A stretch of DNA of 16,135 bases from Cladosporium sp. IMV 00045. Its lineage: Eukaryota > Ascomycota > Dothideomycetes > Cladosporiales > Cladosporiaceae. The notes under the pieces were generated by a model, which saw only the letters and a program-made list of their open reading frames with translations, searched no databases and was not told where the DNA came from. The stretch is taken from NCBI GenBank assembly GCA_001931905.2, contig MSJI02000632.1, positions 1 to 16,135 of the forward strand, read 5' to 3'. Positions within the stretch are counted from its first letter, which is position 1. Each line of letters opens with the position of its first letter. Positions 8,533 to 16,135 of this stretch are shown here, one piece after another. A program made the position numbers and the translations under genes.

Positions 8533-10690
8533 ATGGCATCTATACGCGGTAGTCCACTTTTTACTTCCACCGCACGAGCAACTTCACATCGTTGCCCAAC
8601 ACGATCATTCTCCTCATATAGACGACTACAATCATACGAAGACACAGTACAAAATCTCCGCATTGGAAAGCACACCCGCGTCATCTACCAAGGATTCACA
8701 GGACGAGTCGCCACCGGCAATGCCAAAGACAGTCTGGAATACGGCACCAACATCGTAGGCGGAGTTACACCCGGCAAAGAGGGTGAACATCTAGGACTTC
8801 CCTTATTGCCAGACCTCAAGAAAGCAAAAGAGCAGCTAAAGCCAGATGCTACTGCTGTGTTTGTCGCGGCGCCGCATTGTGGCAAAGCCATTGAGGATGC
8901 CATCGAGGCAGAGATTCCGCTTATTGTTGCCGTTGCCGAGCACATTCCTCTTCATGATATCTTGAGAGTATGCCATCTGCAAAAGTCCATCCTGAATACT
9001 TCTCACTAACACAACACAGGTATCCAGTATCTTACAAACGCAGTCGAAATCACGACTTGTAGGCGCCAATGCTCCAGGCATCATCGCACCCATAGGCCAA
9101 TGCCGCATCGGATTCCAACCGCTTCCAACTTTCGCTCCAGGACATGTCGGAATTGCTGCCAAATCTGGAACTCTTTCTTACGAAGCCGTGGCGTCTGTCA
9201 CCCGCGCCGGTCTTGGTCAAAGTCTCTGCATTGGCATGGGCGGGGACATCGTGGCGGGCACCAATCTTGTGGATTCTCTGAAGGTGTTCGAACAGGATCC
9301 CGAAACGGAAGGCATCATTCTCATCGGCGAGCTGGGCGGTCGTGCTGAGGTAGATGCTGCAGAGTGGATCAAGGACTACAACAAGAGGACCAAGCACCCC
9401 AAGCCAATCGCTGCCATTCTGGGTGGCGTCCACGCTCCTCCGGGCAGGATCATGGGCCATGCCGGAGCCTGGACTGCAAGAGGAGAGAAGACAGCTACAG
9501 AGAAGTTCAAGATCCTGCAAGATGTGGGAGTCACTATGGTCGACCACCCGGAGAACTTCGGCCCTGTGATGAAGAAATTGCTCAGCAAGTCTGGCAGAGA
9601 TCCCAGCAAGATCATCCAGGACGCCGCGAATCAGAAACGTGGCTATCATACATCCACCAGACGACCTCTCGCAGAAATGCAGCGACGAGCACGAAACGCC
9701 GCACAACAAAAGCGCACCCTCGTACTCAAACCTGACCAAGCACCGCAAGTGCTAGAACCCTACCTCTCGCCAATCGAAAACCTCACAATCACATCCGATC
9801 CCGCGCCAAAGACAGGCTTCTACCTCTCCGTCACCATCGACCGCACCGCTCGCTCACCCGCCCTCGCCACCGCACCAACATCCGACCCAAGCCAACTTCG
9901 CCACCGCATCCAACGCTTCCCCTACTCCTACCTCACCGGGCCCTCGCAAGAAACAATCCGCGCAGCAATCTCTCACGCGCAACTCGACGCCGCACCACCC
10001 ACAGCCCTCGCACAAACCTCTGCCCTCCTCTCCGCGTTGGCCAAAATGCACACCGAGAAAGAAGCAATCACCCTCGCAGCCGACGCCTCGCTCACGCCCT
10101 CCGGAAACCTCCAACTTCACGCTCCAACCCTTCACCTCCAATTCGACGACTCGGCCTTCAAATCCGCCCAGCGCCAGAAAGACATCTCCACCCTGCGTCG
10201 CACGTCAAGCGAAGATCCCGACGAAGTCGAAGCGGAAGCCGACGGAATCGTGTTCGTTCGCCTAGACCCCTCCAACCCCGCCGCCAACATCGGCACGCTG
10301 GTGAACGGCGCTGGACTAGCAATGAACACAGTCGACGCTTTGGCATCCACGCACAACGGCCTCGCGGCCAACTTCCTCGACACAGGCGGCAAAGCGACGT
10401 CCGCGACTGTGAAAAAATCATTCGAGCTCATCCTGCGGGACGAGCGCGTGAAAGTGATTTTCGTGAATATCTTCGGCGGATTGACGGATGGGGGGATGAT
10501 TGCTGAGGGGGTGTTATTGGCGTTTAAGGAGGTGGAGATGAAGGGTGTGCCTGTTGTTGTGAGGATAAGGGGGACTAATGAGGGGATGGGGCAGAGGATT
10601 ATTGCGGAGAGTGGGCTGGGACTGGAGGCGTTTGACGGGTTTGAGGAGGCGGCGAGGAGGGTGGTGGAGATTGCTAGGGAGAGGTCGTGA
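8533..10690 (+). CDS. Succinyl-CoA ligase alpha/beta-C-terminal fusion, mitochondrial
   Basis: Exons 8533-8967 and 9020-10690 encode 701 residues, more than twice a normal alpha subunit. Residues 1-30 form a presequence rich in Arg and Ser. Residues about 40-340 are a full alpha subunit: the CoA-binding region (GFTGR then YGTNIVGGVTPGKEG at 70-84), AKSGTLSYEAV (192-202), IGELGG (247-252) and the active-site GHAGA with phosphorylatable H292. Residues 351-378 look like an internal presequence plus mature beta start. Residues about 405-701 match the end of the beta subunit: QFDDSAF, NGAGLAM (574-580), NFLDTGG (596-602), VNIFGG (627-632) and RGTNEGMGQ. The first half of the ATP-grasp fold is missing, and the metal-binding EVNP motif expected near 494-500 is absent. 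The normal enzyme interconverts succinyl-CoA and succinate with nucleotide. This protein may phosphorylate or bind CoA differently, work with another subunit, or be regulatory; that is inference. Confidence 0.88.
8968..9019 (+). other. Intron of the ligase fusion gene
   Basis: This 52-nt phase-0 intron has donor GTATGC, branch sequence ACTAAC at 9005-9010 and acceptor CAG. Removing it joins HDILR to VSSILQ within the alpha-subunit domain. Confidence 0.9.
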
Positions 10691-11334
10691 GAGTAGTATG
10701 GACGTTGTTGTTTGTACATGAGAGGGATTCATAGATGTTGGTAATGATTACAGCTTTTTAGAATTGAATAGGATAATCATTGGATATGAGTGAAACCACA
10801 AACAAACTGAGTGATGAATCTTGAACCAGGGTGATCACACCAAAAGGCACGACAAGGCTCTGGTCGAGTAAAAAGCAATTCTGTAAAGTCTGACATTTCC
10901 GACTAGCTCAACACTCACAGGGTTACTGCTGACCAAACAAACTGAGAAATAAGACTTATCGCTTCTATTCTCATAGACCGTCACGGCCGTAATCGCAATT
11001 TCAAAGAAGCCAACCGCACTCGGCACACAGGGATACGAAAACGCCCTTCCCATTCTCAAGTCCCAAGAGAAGGAATACGGCAAGCCCTTTGATCTGCTCC
11101 GAAACGCCGACGCTTTTTCTCAACCCAAATAATAACGAAAAGACAAGTTCGAAAAAACAATACGAAAAAGCATCAAGAAAAGAAAAAGGAAAAGAAAACC
11201 ATTAGGCGTCAACAAAAAGAGGTGTACTGTCAACCCACCCATCCCAAGTCCCCAGAATATTACGGAAAAAAAAAGAAGAAAAAAGGAAAAAGAAACACCA
11301 CCCAAACCCAGCAATCAAACCCAACCCTCAATCC
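10691..11334. other. Convergent intergenic region with purine-rich tract
   Basis: These 644 bases hold the 3' flanks of the ligase fusion (+) and the transcription factor (-). From about 11120 to 11300 the plus strand is strongly A-rich with AAAAG-like runs, so the factor's transcript would be U-rich after its stop. Small frames at 10835 and 11120 on the minus strand have no recognisable content. Confidence 0.5.
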
Positions 11335-14056
11335 CTACCCCGACGGCCCCGCCTGGTCATTCTGATTCTGACCCGGACCCGGCCTCATCATCGCCTGCAT
11401 CATCGCATGCGTATCTGTAATCATGCCCTGGACGCGCTGCAAGCCATCCTTCTCGAACCGCTGCATGAGCTCCTGCTGCTGCGTCTGGTCGAGGCCATTG
11501 TTCCAGGCGTTGCCGTCCAGGTCCCAGATTTGCTGCATGTACTGCTCCGTGGCGGGTTGGGTGTCGAAGGGGTTTGCTGGGCCGGCGTTCGTGGGGAAGG
11601 GGTAGGTGGGTTCGAGGAAGGTGGTGGGGTTGCTGCTGGAGCCGATGAAGGCGGGGAAGGGCTGTTGGTTTGGTTGGGGGATTGGGTATTGCTGCTGTTG
11701 TTGTTGGGGTTGCTGGGGTTGGTTTTGCATGTGGGGGTATAGAGGTTGGGCTTGTTGTGGTGCTGCTCCGTAGTGATCTTGAGGCCAGCCGTAATCGGGC
11801 ATGAAATTGGGGAGGTGGTTCCACTGATTGTTGATATCAAACAGTGGTGCGTTTGGTGCGCCGTTGGCGGGGAGGTTGACGTTGTTGTCCATGTTGTTGT
11901 AGTATTGCTCTGCGCCAGGCTGAGCTTGGTTGTTTTGCTGCGTGACAGGTGGAGTGCGCACATTTGGTGGCGTGGCAGTACTTTGATAAGGCACCGGCGG
12001 CGGCTGTTCCACGCTTCTCCTAGCTTGCTGGTTGACGTAGCCGAATGGTGCTGCATTTTTCTCGGGTGGTGTCGCAACAGAGCTGCTAGCTACTGTCGCT
12101 GGGCTGGCCACGTTTGAGCTTGAGCTGTGCCCGGCATCGTGCATGTGGACGGCAGGGGATGGTCCATCGGAAGGCGTAGCCGCTGATATTGGAATATCGC
12201 CGTCCTTTTCGTAGACCTTCAGAATCGCGCCGATGAGATTTTGGTACAGCTGCACAGCCGATGCTACACCAGGCCACCTCTCAGATGCAAGCTGAATTGC
12301 CTCCATCGCCACGTTCATGTGTCCTTCGACTGTCTGGCGAGAGTATTTGCGACGAACCTCCACATAGCTCAGCGACCACAGCATGGTGTTCATCGCCATG
12401 AAGATGGCCTGGGTGAAAATCCAAGTGAGATCCACATTCTTCTTGGCAATCTGCTCTCGCTGGTTGTAGATGTTGTACTCGCAAGCCTCAAAACACTTCA
12501 GCGCAGCTTGAAGGGTTGGCCGAGGAACCTGTGGCGAGGGACGGTACAGGAAAGCAAGCATCGTGTTGTACCTGACGATAAACCATCGCTTATCCATGCC
12601 AGAGCCATTGTCTTGGTCGGGTGATGAATCTCTCCACGCGACCAACTTGGCATTCATTTGCTGGAACCACGGGTCGCTGTCGTCCTTTGGCTCAGGTTGC
12701 TTGGTACGGTACAGTTTCCGCCGGATCTCGAGCTGTAGCAATCTCATCTTGAAGAAGTGTATAGTAATCCATTTCTTCAACGTGGGTCTGGCGGCTGGGT
12801 CGATGCCTTCTCTGGTGATGTACTTATCCTCACAAGTCTCGAACCAAGCGACGTCGAAGTGTTCCTGGTCCGTGGCAAGAATTGCAGGACGGCCGAGAGC
12901 ATGGGAAAGACCAAAGTCCATCACGACGATACACCAGAAAAGCCTTCTCCGCATGTCGATCTCCAGAGGATCTGCGCGAGCGTCGCCGCGACCTCGTGTG
13001 ATCGTCTTCTCTTCGTGCAGTCCCAGAGCTTGTGCGAGACGAACGGCAATTCCTACCACGTAGTATATTGCGGTCCTCGTCGGTGTGAGAAGGGAGTACT
13101 CGGCCATGAGCGCGAAGCATTGGAGTGTACTAAGATCCATGGGTCGCACGCAAGGTTCCAGATATTGCAAGGCCGCCAAGTAGAAGCTGTCTGCCAGACC
13201 TGCGAATTGAGTATCCATCTTCTGCAGGCTGATAGCAATTACCATGCGCGTGACGAAATTCTGGTAAGGCGTTGAAGGTGTGTCCTCGTCGTATACGGCT
13301 CGGATGTCATCCTCCAGGGTAGGTTCGTGTAGCGCTGGGTACATTGGCTGCACTTTGAGGACGTAGAGCTCGTGCAGAACTTTCGTGAGACCTTTTTGCG
13401 GTAAATCGGGTGCCGCGACATTACTGACGACAGGGTATATCTTTGATGTGGGCTTTCCTTGTTCCTCATCATACAGCTCGTTGATCTGCTTTGCGCGCGC
13501 GTCCGGTACGATTTCCCTGATGCTCTTTGCGTCCGTGAACTGCTTCGCCAGCTGCATGACCAGCCTCGTAGTCGCAATTCCGCTCGACGGGCCCAGGTAT
13601 TTGGAGTCCATCGCATCTTGCATGCGCACAGTCGCGGCGCGCATCATGGCCTCTGGATCCTCCGCTGCCTCTCCACTCTCCTCGCGCTCCAGTTCCTCCT
13701 CAAGCTCCCGGACTTTGTGTTGGAGGTAAATGACATAGTTTCGGTTCAAGAATCGGCGCTTGCTGGCGTCCCAGTATTCGCAGGCTGAGTTGGATCTGTC
13801 GCAGGGACCGCATTTGGGTAGGGTGGGATCGCATCTTGTCTTGCGCTATGAAGCGATAAGCCTAAGCCGAGACGACAAAGCAGAAGACATGGTGGGAACG
13901 TACAGTTCTGCATCTTGTACATGCTGTGAGGGTGTGAGCGACGGAGCCAGCGCTGGAGCTGCTCGCTTCGTTGGCGCCCTCTTTCCTGAGGCTCGTTCGA
14001 GGATTCATGGTGTTGTTGGGTTGGATCGGAGTGGCCGTGGCCTTGGATGAGTCCAT
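11335..14056 (-). CDS. Zn(II)2Cys6 fungal transcription factor, two exons
   Basis: Exons 14056-13904 and 13845-11335 give 887 residues. The zinc cluster, complete only after splicing, has C46, C49, C56, C63, C66 and C73 (CX2CX6CX6CX2CX6C) and binds DNA through two zinc ions. A short leucine-rich coiled coil (about 85-108, YVIYLQHKVRELEEELE) follows, which usually dimerises such factors. Residues about 200-480 form the fungal-specific transcription factor (middle homology) domain, with RLAQALGLHEE and the MRRRLFWCIVVMD segment. The C-terminal third is Asn/Gln/Pro-rich with a six-Gln run near 765-770, probably an activation region. It is a nuclear regulator; its target pathway cannot be told from sequence, so no symbol is given. 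It stands head to head with another Zn(II)2Cys6 gene. The long exon has no frame break. Confidence 0.92.
13846..13903 (-). other. Intron in the zinc cluster of the 887-residue factor
   Basis: This 58-nt phase-0 intron (minus strand) has donor GTACGT and acceptor TAG. It lies between CTRCRT and RKTRC, so only the spliced form has a complete Zn(II)2Cys6 motif. Confidence 0.9.
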
Positions 14057-15015
14057 GTTGGGGCGACTACAGCATGGGTGGCCAGCACGACGGCCTAGAT
14101 CAGGGCCGAGACAGGGACGTCGGTCAGCTCTGCTGCACGCAAAAATGGCGTAGGCGCAGTGGCAGAGATTAAGGGCGAAGTGCAGTACAATTAAGCGGCT
14201 GAGCAGGTGTCGAGTGCCACAATCGGGCTATGGTGCGCGCAGCCCGCTACCAAACATACGGGAAGTGGGGTTTGGTGGGTGGCACGGTAAGTGATGCTGA
14301 CGAGGCTTGCTGTTTGCAGGAAATAAGGGTGAGGGCATGAGGTATAGTAGTGAGTTATGTGATGGTGGTATAAGATGAGGGAAACAGAGATAGTATAATA
14401 ACACAACTCAAGAAGTGAAGTAATAGCCCGTTGGTAGTGGCTTCTTCCACCGCAGACAGCCAAAATAGCAACAACAGCAGCAGCAAGCAGGCAGCTCCTT
14501 CAGCCCAGCGAAGCACGTGGTTTGGCGGTTGTGCACTCGGATCGAAGGAGCAATGGAAGGCTTGCAGATGTGGTTGAAGAGTTGAAATATTGTTGTGCGG
14601 ATGGTGGCGCTGTCAGGCTCTGGTCTAGGCCGGTCAAGGCTGATGCTCTTGGGCGGGATGGGGTGAGATGGTCGAATGGATTGAAGGCTTTCAAGCAAAT
14701 ACCTACCTAATTCATGGGCTGACGGGGCCTTCGTTTAATCAAATCGGCCGGATTGGTTGCAGCAAACCATCAGGGCGCTGGGTATTTGTCGGTTGGAAAG
14801 CGGAGTCGCCTTCCACCAATCAAGCGCCACGCAAGCCTCCAGTCGCTTCATCGCTGTCTCACGTTGGCGATATCGCTTCGGCAGGCCTCACGCGATGGAT
14901 CTCATCCTTGCCCTCTTCCTGTATTGACGTTGTCGCTAACCTTGGAGAGTAACAGCAGGCTGTACATGTCAGAGATCAGCGCTGTGAATGTCGGTATAGC
15001 GCTACGGCTGTCATC

Positions 15016-15032
15016 TAGTACAGTACAGTACA
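15016..15032. repeat. Three-copy AGTAC/CAGTA short tandem repeat
   Basis: The pentamer AGTAC is repeated in tandem three times and followed by AG. It lies in non-coding DNA between the two regulators; no function is assigned. Confidence 0.6.
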
Positions 15033-15086
15033 GCCTATGCTGGTATACCTCGGTCGGTCGACACCCACCAGCCGTGGCAACGACAA

Positions 15087-15110
15087 CAGCAGCAGCAGCA
15101 GCAGCAGCAG
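15087..15110. repeat. (CAG)8 microsatellite
   Basis: Eight perfect CAG units follow one CAA. They lie in the non-coding space between two transcription factor genes, about 550 nt before the right-hand ATG, and create spurious poly-Ser, poly-Ala and poly-Cys reading frames on both strands. Confidence 0.9.
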
Positions 15111-15657
15111 TGCGTGCTGGCCTTGCACCACCAACCACGCAGCAGTGAGAAAGCAAGCGTCTGCGCCTTCTTCCTCACCTTTTTCCCGATATCATCTTCA
15201 CCACCCACGCGACATTCACCGTCTTGCCCCATCCACGCCACCACATTGGCTGTATTCGTCCGCGCACTAGCCAGCCTCCATCTCTTCAGGCACTCGACTA
15301 TCCCGGCAGCAATCTACACTTTCACACCCGCCGTTCCACAGGGCTGAGGCTGAGCTGACCACTCGGCGGCAAGGAATACAGGTGCGTGCCACTACCTGCA
15401 ACCTACCTACCTAGTACCCTTCCCCTAGTATTCGTCCACCGCCCGTTGGCCTAATCGCCATGCTATCCCCGTGGGTCACTCGCTTGCGCAAGACGTGCTG
15501 TCTCTGCAGGCCAATCCTCAGAACAGCCCGTTCAGCTGAGCTGACTCCCATATCCTGACATTTCGCATCTTGTGTATCACGATTCTTCCTCTCCGGTCTT
15601 CTTCTTCTTCTCTCATTCAGCCATTCTTGTCAGCTTACACCGCATCTCCCACTAATC

Positions 15658-16135
15658 ATGGTTCGAGTAGACGATATCGATGGTCTGGACCTGATGCCGC
15701 TCGAGACGCCAGTCCTCAAGGTCTCCCGGCCGGTGGCAGCCTGTTCGAGATGCAGAACCGCGAAGATCAAATGTGACGGCAAGCTTCCAGTGAGTTGTCG
15801 AGAGGAATCTACCTTCTGCATTGCCATGACTCACGACTGACTCCCCACTTCAAGGCATGCACATCTTGCGAAAAGAACAACCGCGCTGAAGAATGTACGA
15901 GCACCAACGATCAATTTGCTAGGGGTAAGGAGCGCAGCTATGTCTCAACGTTGGAGACTCGTATCGACAAACTTCAGGCCAAGCTGGAAGATGTACGACG
16001 CAGAAAGCCCTCTGTCATCTCCATGTCGGACGAAGATCTGGCGACTGCAGTTCCGTCGAGGCGTCCCTCCCACGAGCCTAGAGCGCTCGCGGAGCCACCG
16101 ACTCCCAACACCAGCAGGGCTCAGCGTCGCGAGGA
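15658..16135 (+). CDS. Zn(II)2Cys6 transcription factor, N-terminus (partial)
   Basis: Exon 1 is 15658-15789; exon 2 starts at 15855 and runs off the window, giving 137 residues so far. The ATG at 15658 follows a pyrimidine-rich leader and sits in a good context (AATCATGG). The zinc cluster has C29, C32, C39, C46, C49 and C58 (CX2CX6CX6CX2CX8C) and is again completed by splicing. The stretch ARGKERSYVSTLETRIDK and following residues (about 65-92) is a linker and coiled coil for dimerisation. The next part is Ser/Pro-rich and probably disordered. The product is a nuclear DNA-binding regulator. The middle homology domain would lie beyond the edge, so targets and subfamily cannot be judged. Its cluster differs enough from the neighbouring factor (X8 against X6 last loop, other intron site) that a recent tandem duplication is unlikely. 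Confidence 0.9.
15790..15854 (+). other. Intron in the zinc cluster of the right-hand factor
   Basis: This 65-nt phase-0 intron has donor GTGAGT, branch-like CTGAC at 15837-15841 and acceptor AAG. It joins KCDGKLP to ACTSC, completing the cysteine pattern. Confidence 0.9.

Larger units (their letters stand above)
14057..15657. other. Long shared intergenic region of two transcription factor genes
   Basis: This 1,601-bp stretch lies between the divergent ATGs. It holds simple repeats (15016-15032, 15087-15110, CTAC-type near 15402-15413) and a pyrimidine-rich tract at about 15585-15620, just before the right-hand ATG and consistent with a transcription start. Frames of 60-130 codons occur on both strands but overlap repeats, disagree with each other and show no domains. 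Long 5' UTRs are likely. Confidence 0.55.

Noticed and set aside
9626..9690. Two separate genes (alpha and beta) with a missed boundary instead of a fusion
   Set aside because: The exon is continuous from 9020 to 10690 with no stop, no intergenic space and no ATG in a good context between the parts.
11407..12117. Plus-strand frames of 111-123 codons opposite the transcription factor
   Set aside because: They are Leu/Val/Gly-rich antisense translations of the Gln/Asn/Pro-rich tail and have no promoter or domain.
14902..15270. Frames with poly-Ala, poly-Cys or poly-Ser around the CAG repeat
   Set aside because: They exist on both strands only because of the microsatellite and are not supported by any conserved motif.

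Overview
The window looks like nuclear DNA of a filamentous ascomycete (Pezizomycotina; a Dothideomycete is plausible but not proven). The signs are short 52-71 nt GT-AG introns with CTRAC-like branch points, two Zn(II)2Cys6 regulators, a secreted GH28 polygalacturonase, mitochondrial enzymes with N-terminal presequences, and a pogo/Fot1-type DNA transposon. No tRNA, rRNA or CRISPR array was seen.

Left part, 1-2600, is a decaying accessory region. Positions 1-555 are the 5' end of a pogo/Fot1-like element on the minus strand, cut by the window edge. Its transposase frame is open but almost free of the dinucleotides CpA and TpG. About 180 bp beyond the element end starts a short-chain dehydrogenase/reductase gene (735-1646, +) with one in-frame TGA just after its intact YxxxK motif. 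Next is a minus-strand F-box reading frame (1874-2573) that appears split by a 1-nt frameshift.

Middle part, 3183-11334, holds apparently intact genes. A three-exon GH28 endopolygalacturonase (+) converges on the lipoamide acyltransferase (E2) of the mitochondrial branched-chain 2-oxoacid dehydrogenase (-). A conserved-looking, unrecognised 208-residue protein (-) follows. It shares a divergent promoter with a 701-residue fusion of succinyl-CoA ligase alpha subunit to the C-terminal part of a beta subunit (+). The fusion has lost most of the ATP-grasp part and seems to carry the remains of a beta-subunit presequence at the junction.

Right part, 11335-16135, holds two Zn(II)2Cys6 transcription factor genes arranged head to head, 887 residues (-) and a partial one (+). 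They are separated by 1.6 kb of non-coding DNA with simple repeats.

A recurrent signal not explained by annotation is a switch in coding-strand composition. In the four genes from 4908 to 13749 the coding strand goes from A/C-rich to G/T-rich about 170-260 nt before the stop. In the fusion gene, third positions go from 61 of 70 A or C to 65 of 69 G or T. The SDR, F-box and polygalacturonase genes do not show it by eye.
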